64,000 nucleotides of DNA, taken from positions 12,455,936-12,519,935 of the forward strand of contig JAJKFL010000008.1 of assembly GCA_021186555.1 (NCBI GenBank), written 5' to 3'. Source of the stretch: Reticulitermes speratus. Its lineage: Eukaryota > Arthropoda > Insecta > Blattodea > Rhinotermitidae. The translations under genes and the position numbers were made by a program. Shown here piece after piece: positions 49,681 through 62,815 of this stretch. The notes under the pieces were generated by a model. That model was not told the origin of the DNA, searched no databases, and saw only the letters and a list, made by a program, of their open reading frames with translations. Numbering within the stretch: the first letter of the stretch is position 1; the number at the start of each line of letters is the position of its first letter.

Positions 49681-52600
49681 TAAGCTTTCTTAAAAACACA
49701 TGCATGCGACATGTTTTAGGTTATACAAACGATTAACTTGCCGACGTAATTTCTACGGTTTTTATCTTTCAAAGAAACTGCTGAATAACTTGTCAAAGAC
49801 GACAAACGCATGTAACAACGTATCTGAAATAACCCAAAAAATGTCTTCATATACGGATTCTAACCTTCTTCAGATATGGGCACTTTCATATACGTATTGA
49901 CCACTTTTGTTTACATTACTTCATACATGAAACCAAAGATTCAATTCTGCGGGAAAGTATACTGAAAAGAAATTAATCTTGCACATACACCAGCTAAAAT
50001 GGAATTTTGTTAGCATATGCACGGCTAAAACGAGGACGGAATTACATAAGCAAAACACATACACGACAACCAAAGCGCGAGACAGACGTTACGCATTTCT
50101 GCTTTCAGGGAGACATTCAATTAAAAAAAAAAACCCATAACGTGAGAGAGAGGGGATGTAGCTTGCACTTGACCGCTGATAGAGTAATTAAAAATACAAA
50201 GTAATGAAGGAAAACAGAGAACACTGGAATGTTGTTGTAATTACGAAAAATGTTGCCCTCTACTGCATTCTGTTCCCAATCGAGGCCATTTAAATTTATG
50301 ATGTCTGCATTTTAGGCATGCATCGTTCCTAGCTATACATGCTAATTGGCGTTTTATAATATACACAGTGAACGCGTGTGCTTACTGTTTTACAAGTTTG
50401 AATTTCTTTAGAACATAGATCTAGGGCAGGGGTGCAGAAATCTCAGGCAACTAAATTTTGTATAGTGGCTCCTAATATTTGTAGACCCTCAGTACGGAAC
50501 TGGCTTCATGTCACCCATCTGGCACCTAGAATTTTTATGAGGCACCCAGGTTTTTAGAAGATTTGTGCACCCCTTATATAAGGGACTTCTATGGAAAACA
50601 AAAGGCTACAGTTGCTCATGCAAGAGATATTCCATCAGAAATTGAAGATTCTGAACTATCTAATGAAGATATAACAGTAGAAGGTAAAGGTAAAATTCAC
50701 CCTAGAACCTGCCATGAAGATGCAAATGGGGAGTAGAGTAATAGCTCAACTCTTTCTTTAACGTCAGTGCTAGATGGGGATGGATGGTTAATGCCATGCC
50801 CAGCCGCGGGCATGACCCGGTACCCACTGTATCTGACGATGTGTGGAACTATTTGGTGACTCAAAGTATCAGCAAATGAGGCTCCACTGTAGCAACTGCA
50901 GAGCAAATGTGGGAAACTGATATGGAAGAACTCAAGAACTATTAAAGAATTTCCTTGGAAGTGAAATGTTGTCAGATGAAATTTTGAAACTTAACAATAC
51001 ATACAGATTATTTGCTTACTTCCTCCTTCAGCAGTTTCAGACAGACAGTGATGCAGATATGCATGTACAGCATTCAATTAAACCCCAACAAGCCACTTAC
51101 CAGTAGTCTCCATGAAATACAGAGATTCAGTGGTATAACATATGAGGAGATTCTTCAAATCTGAAAATGTATATAAAGAAATATGTCATGATATAGCATG
51201 TGTATACAACCAGCACAAGGGAAGGGATGATTTACAGGATTCCTTATTGGGATTGCACCCAACAAAACTGAAAGGCGAGAAATGGTACCACAAAATTTCC
51301 TACCACGTGTTCAATTCTTGTCAACAGAAACAAGAATAAAACAACAACTAGATAAAGATGACACAGTTGTATCTCTGCTACAATTCAAGACTGTTTTACC
51401 TCAGGATTTGAGAAACAGGGGGGAAATACAGAGTTGCAAAAGTGGGTGCAATGAAATGTTGTTCTCTTGCAGTATCTGGAAACTGTAACTTCTGGATTTA
51501 CTTATACTAAAAGACAAAAATAAACTTTTGCATTTGTAATTTTAATCCTACACACAACCTCTGACAGCTCCTCACAGCTGTTCTATGGAGAACACTTTGG
51601 AAATCAATGGTTATGTTAATATACAAGTAGCTCTAAATTTATGCCGTTTTGATTTATGTGAATTTTGATGTACATGGTTTGTTAAATGAAGCATGTTCTC
51701 AATTCATGTAGCATAAAATTTACGTTTATGAAGTTTGGAATGAACCCTCAAAGCATGATGCATGAAATCCGGACAATTCTGCAGTAACTGCTCCACTCAG
51801 CCCAGCCTCACTGCCAGCTCCACTAAGCTTATCTGATATAGCAGCAAATGTGCCTTTCTTACTACATATTCATTTGTCTCAGATTTATGTTTATTTTATT
51901 TTTTTACTGTAAATTATCACATTACACTTAGTGTGTTGTATTATTTTTTACACAGCAACATATTAGCCACACTAACCAAGAACTACCTGTACAATTAAAA
52001 CTTGTACACCCACAAGGTGACAGTTTTAATTTGTAACATAAAACAGAAATTAAGAGATGATAAGATTCTTTTCTTTTTAAGTGGTGCAAAAACCCAGCAT
52101 GGCAGTAGTACCTGTAAATGTATTTATACCTAATACCAATGTCCTGCCTCCCACCACACACATATGCACATGCATACACACACATATGTAAGCACAAATA
52201 CTTGTTAACAGTTGAAATTTAAACACCCAACAGTGAGAAACATTTATAAAAATGGGAAAGAAGCTTGTCTCAGGTTTTCCTCGTTCTTCACCTTTGGAAT
52301 AATTAACTGGTGAAGTATAAAATAAGAACACTACAGTACTTAACGAACAGCTTACCCCATTTCTTCGAACACACTTATAGCATATGCAAAAGAACAGTTT
52401 TTGATTATTTACCATAATGCCCTCAAAATAACATGGATGCTGTATAACAGGCATTACACACAGTTATGGGCTACACACATTCTAATGAAACTACCATAGT
52501 ATTGTAAAAGTTGTATAACTCCACAACGTCTTCTTTTAGATTCTTACAGCAGTTTAAAAAAGGCACAAATTGCATTTATACCCTCTAATAACATAGTGAC

Positions 52601-52839
52601 TATGTATTATTTATTTTATGGGTCTAATAAAAAAGCTGAAGTAGTCAAAAATATTTTGCAGATCATTTTTATATAAGTCTCAAAACATGTGCAGTGGTCC
52701 TTATTATCGAGTACTTTAGATAAGTAAATAAGGCCCCCACATCTTACATTTTTTAGGAAAAAGATCCACTACTCGCTGTGGAATGCAATGTGATTTACTG
52801 TTCAGAAAGTTGCCAAAACAACAAATACAGAGCAAAGAA

Positions 52840-52905
52840 GGGTAATGTAAAGGTGAAGTGTCCCTGTGCAAGCCATGAAGGCATATGGGGGAACGGAGAA
52901 AGTGT
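52840..52905 (+). repeat. SINE body fragment (same family as 56222–56470)
   Basis: 'aaaggtgaagtgtccctgtg' and 'agccatgaaggcatatgggg' match 56224–56284 with few changes. Confidence 0.5.
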
Positions 52906-53307
52906 GATAAAAAAAGATTCAATTTCAGGAACTGCATACCTTGTACTGCTCTGTACTACCACAGGTTCAGTCCTCTTCCAAAGATATGTCTTGAAAGAAG
53001 TTCAGAATATTCTTCACCTAAATACAAGGTGCATTCAAATTATAACACTTTATAGTTTTTATTACATGGGACTTTCAGGTGAATTGGATGGCACCACTGT
53101 ATAACACTGAGTGACTGTTCAACAAAGTCCCAGTGACATTCACAAGAAAGTGTGGGTGTAAGTTTGAGGCTTGACAGTTGTGGAGTCAGGTGCACAAGTT
53201 CATGAAAGTATGACAATTGTGCAAGAAATGTGTTAACCAATATCCTGAAGCATTTGTACTCAGGATGAAGGTTATGGAGGACAGATGAGTAACGGCAGAT
53301 GAAGTGA

Positions 53308-53490
53308 TATTTAAGGTTCTCACTGCGGTACTAATGAAGATTTAAGTCTTCTGGCATGTTATGCCCTGTCAACTGGTAAATAGCTATCAAGGTTTTGAAG
53401 GCACTATGCTCTTTTAAATATTTTGGTATGTATTTACCAGTCAATACACAAGAACATCCCATGAGACTTCAACCATCAACAGTCGATAAA
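53308..53490. repeat. Fold-back element, family 2 copy
   Basis: Starts with the family end 'aaggttctcactgcggtactaatgaag', then 'agtcttctggcatgttatgccctgtcaactggtaaatagct'. The opposite arm 'tgtatttaccagtcaatac…acatcccatgagacttcaa' is recognisable. Confidence 0.65.
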
Positions 53491-54576
53491 CCTGTAATGT
53501 ATATAAATATACGTACACCCATGCAATATTTCATGAAAACCTCAAAAATGAATAAAGCTGTAATAAAATGAGTACACATATGATTTCATCCCAACGGTTA
53601 TGACCATGCACAAGATCTGGAGCCCAATGCACAATCATCAAACCAGCACCAGCCTGAATACTGAGGGAATCATACTGATTTAATAATGCAGAAGTTCCAA
53701 GTTATTGCATGTGCACAGACTGTGTCCCTTGAGACACCATCATTACAGCAAACTGGTACCTAGAGGTAACATAGAATAAATTCCTCACAGCTGTATAGGA
53801 GGTATGCTCATGTCTCATGAATCAACATGTCCATGTTCACGATGACAAAGTGACTTCTCAAGGAATGGTACTACTAAGGTGCAAGAATTGGATCTGAAAA
53901 ACATGAAGCTCAACCCACAATTCTCTATCATCAGCAGACCTCATACAAAGTGACATAATATTGTTTCAAAAGTTGTTGTCTGTTTCATTACTTCAGTGCC
54001 TTGTACTGGGAAACAAATAGCTAACCCAACTACCAATACAATTGCTTCACAATAAATACAAAGAACAGAATTTGAATTTCTAAGGAAAAGCTATGGGGAC
54101 ACAACTGTAACTTTAATTCCTGTTTAATGGCCTGTGTTATTATGGCACTACTGAATTTTACACCATGGTCCTACTGACCACTCCATTTCCAGTCGTGAAA
54201 TTTTCATATCCCAGGCACTGGGAATTCACATAAACATCATATTATAAGATTTTCTTTGGCACTATGTACCAGAAAAGCATTTGCACAACAAAAATATATT
54301 TTAAATTCATTTCCTGTTCCACAGTACTCGAATATTTTACATAATACACTTAGTTCAAACTTAAAAAAAGTTCTATAACAGGTAACATATAAATAACAAT
54401 AAAAACATTACACCAACAAATATAAATATAGCTATCCAACAATAGAAAATCTACAGTCACAACACATGATTTGCAACATTAACAATGTTTCAAGATCTGC
54501 AACACAATACTCAACGAGAGTATACGGTACCAACAAAGAAAATGAAAGTATTACAAATTACACTCATCGCAGGTCA

Positions 54577-57500
54577 TCATGCTTGGTCCAAACGGGATGT
54601 GGGCAGGGTAGCTACAGTTCCTTCTCCCTCTCCTTCTCTCTCTGCCATACATTTGAGTACTGTTGCCTGGTTGTGAAATGTTATGTTCAGCTCGGCTGGG
54701 TGTTGCTCCCATGGTTCTCCATCAACTTGAACTGGTGTCATAGCCTTTAGTTTGATCTACGAAGCACAAAAGTGACCATGCGAGATCTGAGGTTGCCAAA
54801 GTAGTGCTAATAAAAATTTCCATATTCTGGACATGATGCCATGTGACTGGGATACGGGCACCAAAGTTTCAGATTAGCTTGCTGTCTCCATTTTCCACGC
54901 AGTCAAGGAAAGAATAAGTCTCGATTTTACCAGTTACAATTACCAGCCATAATTACCACACATATACATACACATACTTTGTCACCAGAATTTAAGAATC
55001 ATTTACTGGCTTCTTGTTTCATATCAGAATCTAATCAGAAGCCTACTGAGTTTTAACTTCTTGTAGTTACAAGTACACACTTTATGCATCTCTAAATTCT
55101 GCATGTAAGATGGACACCCACCTGGACACAAGAGGCCTGTCCCACTCTATAAGGCTGTGAGAGTCCAACCTGGAGCTGTGCAATATGGAAGGAGGAATAC
55201 AGAGCAACCACCTCCAATTTGCCATCATTGTAGCTCTGTGGGGCCACATCTTCATCGCCTGCTGGTGTTAAAACACTCAAATATTCAAATACTTAGTCTT
55301 TTAGGGCGACAAAGCAGGTTTCACACTCAAAGAACACAACAGGCAAAGTTATAGTTTTATACATTTTAATGATTACATTTTTGGATGTAGGATGGGAAGA
55401 ACAAAGGTTCTGAACTGAACGGTAGCAAACATTTCCAAAATTGAATCTGGTTTTTATTCCCAGTCAGCATATTTTCATAAGGATTATATATATATTTTTT
55501 ATTCTCATGCAACTTACATAAAAACTGTAAATGTTTAACATACTTGCACCCATATCCCAGAGATGAACACCTGCACCCCATGATGGAATGTTGAGTACCA
55601 CAACCGATTCAATGGAAGGAAGCTCAGCTCGCACACCATCAAGATACAGTTCTAAGCGCTGATCCAAGTCTCGAAATCCTCGTTCCATCACTTGCTGTGT
55701 CCCGTACGTTAAATACAGCATCTACCAACACAATCAGCTTCAGTTATTCAGATGGTGTATGGAATGCTTTGTGGCTGGAACAATATGTGACATTACCCCT
55801 CACAATTGTTTCATAACAGATTCACAGAGAACTCATTTTATAGCTTGGGACTCAGCTTTGTGGTCCTAAAAGCTGAGAAAATGTGGGGAAAAGGGAGCCA
55901 CAGAGCTCAGTCTCAAGTTACATGTGTCATGTAACTTAGCAACAAGATATAAGGTAGGTCAAATGCAAATCAATAAAACTTATACAATTGTCTGCCAAAA
56001 GAGAAGTCAATGACAACTGTTTAGTCATGGGACCTGGTGTCTAGGGTTCAGGTACTGGGCACATCTAGTGCAAATTTTTCTTTATGCCTTCTCTTTCCCT
56101 ACACTCTGACAAAATTGGACAAGTGGTACCCCTCACCCGACCCCACCACCATATTAAGCTGCATGTCCGCTGTTCTGGTTATCATTTTCACCGTCTTCAT
56201 GGTCACTACTGGGAACAAAATGGTTATCCTGCTTTACAGGAAAAGGTGAAGTTGTCTCTGTGCATGCCATGAAGGCATATGGGGGCGTGGAGTTAACTCC
56301 ACACACTGGCCACTTTATCCCCGAGAAAAACGGGCGCCTATACCCACTGAATAGGAGGCTTGAGACACAGGGCCAGTCCGGGTGCTTTGGAGAATATAAA
56401 AATATTTGACCTCTGCTGGGAACTGAACCACAAGTCTTTGGTTGCTCAGTACTTAGCCTACTCACTATACTGAATATGCTATCCTGGATCCCTGCTCTGG
56501 GGGTACTCCTGTCTAATATGTTCGTAAAACCTTCACCACATCACATGGGCTGAAATATAAACCATGATGACAATAATGAAAACTTGTTAAAACTATAATT
56601 GTTAATTTTACGTTATGTTCACAGTGCATCTTAGCTATAAGCTTCAATCTTTAACCAACGAATGCACATTTTATTCTCTCATTTCCATCCACCCTACATA
56701 TGTTTCGACCATATTTTGGTCTGTGATTGTGTTTTTAGCTATTGGTGACTGCCAATTACTGTAAACAGCATAATGTTCTTTGTTAATACCTAATGAATGA
56801 GTGAACAGTGAAGTGACTATATCAGTATACCCCTGATGATGACCAAAATACGGTTGAAACATATGTAGGGTGGATGGAAGTGAGAGAATAAAAGGTGCAT
56901 TCATTGGTTAAAGATTGAAGCTTACTATAATTGTTAATTTACTTTAAAATAGCTCTTATATAAAGCAAGCAATTTCAGACAATATTCTTCCATGTTTTAC
57001 AACCACACAGGTTTGCAGGTTAAGACCAACATTTCCAAAGAAGTTGCTGCCTCAATCTTAATAACTGAAGGAATTACATCCAGGTACATGCCAAAGTGAC
57101 ATGGATGAGAATATCACATCCTCCTCCTCCTCAAAAAAAGGTAAGGCGTCTAAAACATAGGACTCTCAACTGCAAAAAAAAAGTGGATTTATTTAATTTG
57201 CTGGGTTATACTCGTACCTTCTGTGAAGTATCGTAAATATGATCAGAACATATAAAAATGCAGTGGAATTTGTGTTCAAAGTTCTTCAATTTAGGCGTTC
57301 CCTTATTTAATGTTCAGTTTCAATAACGCCAAGTAAATAATTACAGAGTTAAATTTATCATATTAAGATTTTTTTCAGTTTAGTGTTCAAACCCACTGTT
57401 GCCAAAAGCAGCATTAAATAGGGGTTACACTCTATTTCTTTGGAAGAATGCAGAAATTATGAGTGAAAGTACACCTGCAAAACAAGAAGGATAGGTGACA

Positions 57501-60500
57501 ACTACTGCCATTCTTATTCAACATACAGCGCGTATTTAAATAACACCGATATATATCTACGGTTTGCAGGTGCATTCAAGGTATATAAGCTAGTAACAAT
57601 GCACAAAAGCAAAGTAATAGGCTAATACGTCAGTAGAGAATTTTCTTACCTTATTGATAAGACGGCTACTGATGATGTAGAAGGGAGATTCACGAGCACG
57701 GTGGAAATCTAAAGTAACCTGGGCATCCACACCAACACTCAGGTAGTTGTACATGAACATATTCCGTACTGGTCGGCGAATACCCAAATGGCGATATGGA
57801 CGAATTTCAGTGTTCCATCTGCATCATGCAAACATACATGCTCTTTTATTGCAAATTTGGGGACAATTTGAACTAATGCAACATGTCAGTTCAGTGACAG
57901 CCTACTGACCACTGAGATTATCTAATGCTGATACATATGACATGAAAGATGGAGAAAGTGAAATATTGTTGAAGAGGAAAACATTTTAGGGAAACTATGT
58001 GATATGTACTTATGTTCACTACACAGATCATACACATTCAGTAAGACTGAAACCTGAACCTGTTAATAAGTAAGTCAATTCATAATCATTATAATGTCTC
58101 AAAAACCACAATCAGAACATGGTCAACAATAATAGCGGGTTTAAACGGTTTCAGACTGGGAAATAATAAATATGATCTCCAGTGTGGATACTGTACATGG
58201 TTATACTAAATTCACTTTGGATAAGAGCATCTTATTTTCCCAAGAAAATTCCCCCTTCCCTCCGTATCCAAGAAAAAACCACAATACAAGCGCTATGTTT
58301 GCAGAGATATGATACAACAGGGAAAAATAAATAAGTAAAGAGAGAGAAAAAAAAAAAAAAAGAAAGAAAGAAAGAAAGAAAGAAAGGAATAAAGGAAGAA
58401 CGAAAGGAAGAAAGAAAGAAATTCATATATGAGGACTGTTACAAGCATCTTTGTATTCATCCTTGTTTTGAGATTGTTAAATGTGAATGTGGCGAGTGAA
58501 CATCCTGTACATTTCACATGTCATCAACAGTGTTTTATATTGGTATAATGGCAGAGTATGGAATATTAATGATTATACAAGCTAATAAAGAGAAAAGTAG
58601 CACAATAATTAAAAAACACCGACAATCCAAGATATTTCAATCACAGTGTTTGTTTCTAGAGTTGTTTACACACATTCCCACAGATGTTCACTTTTATTTT
58701 TGCGGCTGTAATGTTAATAAAGTCAAAGCTCCATTGACCTATGTTAGTTAAGTAGCTCAAATTTACATGTGTCTGAACCTGTGTAACACTGGATTTTTAT
58801 GGAGCACACATTTTTTTCAAACCTCTGCAGACATTTATGCTGGTCTACCTTCTCCTGCTTCTGACCAGTATGGCCCATATATAAAACATTACTAGCCCAA
58901 ATACAGGTCTTCACAAAATTATAGGTTTCCCACTCTGTTCTTCTGTAAACTTACACATGCATATTGCCATATTCACTTCATTTTCCTACTTACATCTAGT
59001 TTTAAATAGGTACTTACAAATCTATCATATTGTTTGTTATAAAAGTATTATCCACTGGCCCACATAGAGCAGCAAAGTGTCAACACATGGATGTGCTATA
59101 GTGCAAGAGAGTCACTATTTCCGTCTCTGCCCCTTTCTTTCTAACCATAAAAATGTGACAAAGTCTCTCTTTATGTCTCTGTGTCACTCTCAACAACCTA
59201 CTGCATAAACCACAATGTCAAACGAGAAAGTTTACCTGTCCAGTTGCACAAGATGGGCATCCTGAATTTGTTCAAGGACTGAACCTGGGTCAAAGTCAGA
59301 GTGATGTTCCTTGCCCCAGCCCAAAACACGTGACAAATCATTCCCTGTTCCAATTGGTAGAATGGCCACTCCTGGACTTGGCTGAAATACATTATAGTGA
59401 CTCTAACCACTTTTGTAATGTTATAGTAAATTTAGGGAACAAAGCATTGTTGAAGCTGTTGTGATTGGGTAATGCAAATTCCAGCAACCCACAGTTCCAT
59501 ACTAGTATCACAAAGCTATCATGTTTAGACCACTTCCCTTCCTAAAAACAAAAAACAAATTAAGCTGATGATATTACCATGCTGTCTGTGTGTCCCTACT
59601 TAACTTTTCCAACCAGATGACCAAATTTCACAAAACATGGTTTGAAATTTATGCCACTAAAAACATCCTATGTCATACATCTTGATTTCTACCAACAAAC
59701 ACAGCAGATGCAGGAACTTGTAAAACGTGACCTTAGTTTTACCAACTTTTATGTCCAGAAATTATGTGAGGCAATAAACCCTGAAAATATACACCTTTTG
59801 TTAAATTAATATTTTTTTTTGAATGCAAAACAAGTGGTGGCCATATGGAAATTTCCTTTAGCCACTGTTTTGATGATGGTAACTAAAGAACCAATGGAAG
59901 AGTTCTTGCAAGATTTGAGGTTCTCACAGAAATGACTACGAAAATTTCAATTTCAATTTAATGTATCTTCCAGAAATCTATGTACATAGATATAGAATCA
60001 GTCACATATAATATAAAATAGTCTTACAATATATAATCCAGTTGTATATCCATTTCCACAATCATTTATGTTCATTCAATAATCAGATGTAAAACATGTA
60101 TGTCCATCTACACAAGGCAACATACAATATATCACACATAACATCATAAAACATAATGTAAAATATAAAATGTTATTGTTTACATTATTAACCCTATTCC
60201 TAGGCAGATTTTAATTCGAAAAATTCTTCAATAGTATAGAAAGAATTTTGTAATAAAAATGTTATCAACTTAGATTTAAAGCTCTTCATGCCATTAGACA
60301 TAGATTTAATTTTTGTCGGCAAATGATTAAAAATCTTTACTCCCATATAACATATTCCCTTTTGAAACTGTGCTAAGTTTGTTTATGGATAATACAGATC
60401 GTAAGTGGATCTGATATTAAGTTTATGTACTTGAGAATTAAATGTAAATAGTTCCCTATTTGCTGCAATAAACATTGAGATTGATAAAATATACTGTGCT

Positions 60501-61717
60501 TGTAAGGGGAGAATACCCAATTCTTTAAACATACTATGACATGAAACTCTTTTTGTTGAATTTGTCATAACTCTGATTATCCTTTTTTGTATCCTAAATA
60601 CTTTTATACTGTGTGAGGAGTTACACCAGAATATTATCCCATAAGTTAATATAGAATGCACATACGAAAAATATACCATTTTTAATGTTTCCAATGGTAG
60701 AATGGATTTAACTGATCGAATTACAAAACAAGATCTGTTCAGTTTATCAATTAACACATCTATGTGATTTTTCCATGTTAAGAGATTATCAATTTTTAAT
60801 CCCAAGAACAATATATTAGTTACTTGAATATTGGTTATTTAAGTAATTGACTTGGATGTCCAACATTTTACTATTTTTAGTTCGAAACTGTAAAAAACAA
60901 GTTTTTTCATAGTTTAGTGTTAGCAAATTTTTTGTAAACCATTCATTAATCATATCAAATTATTTATTTATTTTAATTTTGAAATTTGTTGGATCCTTAT
61001 CTGAAATAATGATGCTGGTATCATCAGCAAATAAAATTGGTTTTGATAATTCAGATATAATTTTTGGTAGGTCATTAATATATAATATATAATAGGAAAA
61101 GTAGTTACTATCTTCCAGGATGCAATGCCATGTAGTCTAGCAGAATTTTACCAAAGATTTGGAGGAATGCATTTACTCCATGGAAGAGGAATAATTCACA
61201 CAGGAAAAGTACAGTTAAGATATAGGGACAGGAAGAACAGACACAGCTCTATGAGCAAGCCAATGGTAGATGGATGAATCAGGAAGGATGGGAGCAACAT
61301 AAGCAGGGAAGCAACTGAGAAGAAAGCCTGTCACTAGTGTCAATCTCTTTTCTGCATACAGCATAAATGATTTATTAACATGGCAGATTATCGTGCAATG
61401 TCATACGTTCAGCAAGTCTTATTTGTATTGTTTTCACAAACAGGAGTATTACCACTCTACAGAATGTTGCTAAATGGTACACCATTTACAATAAAATACC
61501 TTTAGCTGTAGTTTATTAACTGCATTCAGAACCCAGCCAACAGTTCCGTCTCCTCCCGCTACAAGAACTGTGGCTCGAACTTCTCCCAGCAGAGAACACC
61601 ACTCTAATGCAGCCTCAGGTGGACGTTCAGCCAAGTCCACTACTTGTGCAGGGTTCAGAAGGCGCCGAAAAAGTGACAGGATAATGTTCCCATCATTGTT
61701 ACCAGACTTACGGTTTG
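54577..61717 (-). CDS. Dgke: Diacylglycerol kinase, epsilon-like: catalytic and accessory domains (5' end outside window)
   Basis: Exons on the minus strand: 61500–61717, 59236–59381, 57650–57818, 55550–55721, 55122–55258, 54577–54756, stop TGA at 54577–54579; phases agree throughout. The enzyme phosphorylates diacylglycerol to phosphatidic acid, ending DAG signalling. Exon 61500–61717 begins the catalytic domain (ANRKSGNNDG, LFRRLLNPAQVVDL) and carries the ATP-binding GGDGTVGWVLNAV; the next exon has VAILPIGTGNDLSRVLGWG. The accessory domain follows (MYNYLSVGVDAQVTLDFHRA, DLDQRLELYLDG, SVVVLNIPSWGAGVHLWDMG, DGKLEVVALYSSFHIAQLQV, PVQVDGEPW). The last 60-codon exon is short and easily missed. 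No C-terminal ankyrin, PDZ or SAM region follows, which together with the wording fits type III (epsilon). The C1 domains and N-terminus must lie upstream of the window or in unseen exons. Confidence 0.85.
54780..54925. repeat. Fold-back family 2, single-arm fragment
   Basis: 'gagatctgaggttgccaaagtagtgctaataaaaattt' then 'gacatgatgccatgtgactgggatacgg' and 'gtctccattttccacgcag'. It begins within 25 bases of the final kinase exon's acceptor. Confidence 0.5.
56222..56470 (-). repeat. tRNA-derived SINE (kinase intron)
   Basis: Minus strand: head 'agtatagtgagtaggctaagtac', B box GGTTCAGTTCCC at 56429–56418, then a body shared with 52840–52905. Target duplication not determined. Confidence 0.55.
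56609..56923. mobile_element. Palindromic Penelope-like element 3 with best hammerhead-like fold
   Basis: A 17-bp direct repeat 'actataattgttaattt' lies at 56592–56608 and 56924–56940. The palindrome starts at 56639 and ends at 56923; a 30-nt extension (56609–56638) is on the left only. Right arm, plus strand: ACCC 56829–56832, CTGATGA 56833–56839, extra T 56840, stem GACC/GGTT 56841–56855, GAAA 56856–56859, loopless stem ACAT/ATGT 56859–56866, A 56867, GGGT 56868–56871 pairing with ACCC. The left arm keeps the GAAAC half but has lost the CUGAUGA box. Confidence 0.82.
58342..58421 (+). repeat. (AAAG)n/(GAAAG)n purine-rich microsatellite
   Basis: A run of A followed by repeated 'aaag' and 'gaaag' units, all purine over about 75 bases on the plus strand, in a kinase intron. 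Confidence 0.9.
59925..61165. repeat. Fold-back family 2 copy split by a LINE
   Basis: The family end 'gatttgaggttctcacagaaatgactacgaaaatttcaa' stops at about 59962. The sequence expected next, 'cttccaggatgcaatgccatgtagtctagcaga', resumes at about 61110. The 1.1 kb between is the LINE described separately. Confidence 0.6.
59963..61097 (-). mobile_element. 5'-truncated non-LTR retrotransposon, Jockey/CR1-like, nested insertion
   Basis: Minus-strand reading: LYINDLPKIISELSKPILFA then DDTSIIISDKDPTNFK (reverse-transcriptase catalytic FADD box, near 61000), NEWFTKNLLTLNYEKTCFL, and the 142-codon frame 60383–60811 (FLGLKIDNLLTWKNHIDVLI, HSILTYGIIFWCNSSHS, FRIQKRIIRVMTNS). The 3' end at about 59963 finishes in 'aaattgaaattgaaat', similar to the tail of the copy at 48195. 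Frameshifts are few, so it is fairly young. Confidence 0.85.
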
Positions 61718-61849
61718 CTTCAATGAAAGTAATTTATTAGTTCATGAAAATCTACATTTTATTACAACAACGTTTTCCAACTAAACATTTCATACGAGTA
61801 AAAAACAATGTACTTCACTTTTAACAATTGTATGTACTAAATTAAGTGA

Positions 61850-62050
61850 TGGGGTTAGCACTCTTGCTTCATATCTGACAGGTCCCCAACACCATGTCTT
61901 GGCTGCAATGGAGACTGTCTACCTTCGTTCAGTTTCATTTGCACTTTCTCCAGTACCTCTAGAAATGATGAGATGGTACCTCAAATTAAGCCATGGCCAC
62001 TTGCTTCCACATCCTTTCCAATTATTATCATTTGATGTCATACAATCTGA
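61850..62050 (+). repeat. Weak SINE-like segment
   Basis: Body shares 'tttctccagtacctctagaaatgatg…catggccacttgcttccacatcc' wording with 22200–22260. The head 'gatggggttagcactcttgc' is vaguely tRNA-like. Confidence 0.3.
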
Positions 62051-62104
62051 GTTACTGAAAATGCTACTAAATAAACCAAGATTCCATAAATTAATAAATT
62101 AATC

Positions 62105-62815
62105 ATTCTGGGAGATCTGAAGTTCTCACAGTGGTGTTGTTGAACATTCAAGTCTTCTAGGATGTTGCGCTGTGTCATTGGGTAAGTAGTACCTGACATT
62201 TTGAAAGTTCATAGCACTTTCATCTTCAGGGTCAGAGAATCCAAGAAGAGTAGCCACATGGGAAGACAGGGAACTTATTTGCAGGCTGTGTCCCAGACCC
62301 CCAGGTTGCCCTCATGGACACCTACCTGTAACATCAGAGCCTGGGACACTCCAGTTTACCTCGTCTCATTCATATTATTAGAATCCAGTTATGGCCTTTT
62401 CCAGAGCAACACACTTTCCAAACTTTTCATTAATTTATTTGACTCCATTTATTTCCACTGTATTTCTTATTTTATTCTGTCCATTTCTATACTAAATATT
62501 TACCAAATATTCATTTCACTTCTGAGTTATTTTCGGAATTCTAACTTTACCTTATTCCCCCATCCCAACTGGTACACCAAGGTCCCATTTACTGCCCATT
62601 ACTACCACCCCCACTGGCTTGCCACACATGCCATCTTTTCACTACCCTCATCACAAATATCCAATAATGCACCCTATCTTTTTGCATGGCTACTACTCAT
62701 GGACTGCTCATCCCTGAAGAAGAAACCACTACAGTCGTTCCAAATGTCAGGAACTACTTATATGAGGACACGGCATAACATCCCAGAAGACTTCAACTTG
62801 AAATTCATCACAAAC
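62105..62815. repeat. Fold-back element, family 2, long copy with central insert
   Basis: Left arm 62105–62250 ('tctgaagttctcacagtgg… gtcttctaggatgttgcgctgtgtcattgggtaagtag…cattttgaaag…catcttcagggtc'). Right arm about 62710–62815 ('ccctgaagaagaaaccac…gtcgttccaaatgtcaggaac…cggcataacatcccagaagacttcaa'). The ~450-bp spacer is not seen in other copies. The 222-codon frame across it is not supported as a gene. Confidence 0.65.

Larger units (their letters stand above)
47526..54576. other. Intergenic region between RGS-like and diacylglycerol kinase genes
   Basis: No supported gene. It holds a LINE (48195–49487), SINE pieces (49495–49680, 52840–52905) and a fold-back copy (53308–53490). The stretch 49690–50400 is less repeat-like and might carry the promoter or a first exon of the RGS-like gene, but nothing in it decides this. 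Confidence 0.4.

Noticed and set aside
49700..50204. Two ~65-codon frames as a first exon of the RGS-like gene
   Set aside because: They are on the opposite strand to that gene and match nothing known.
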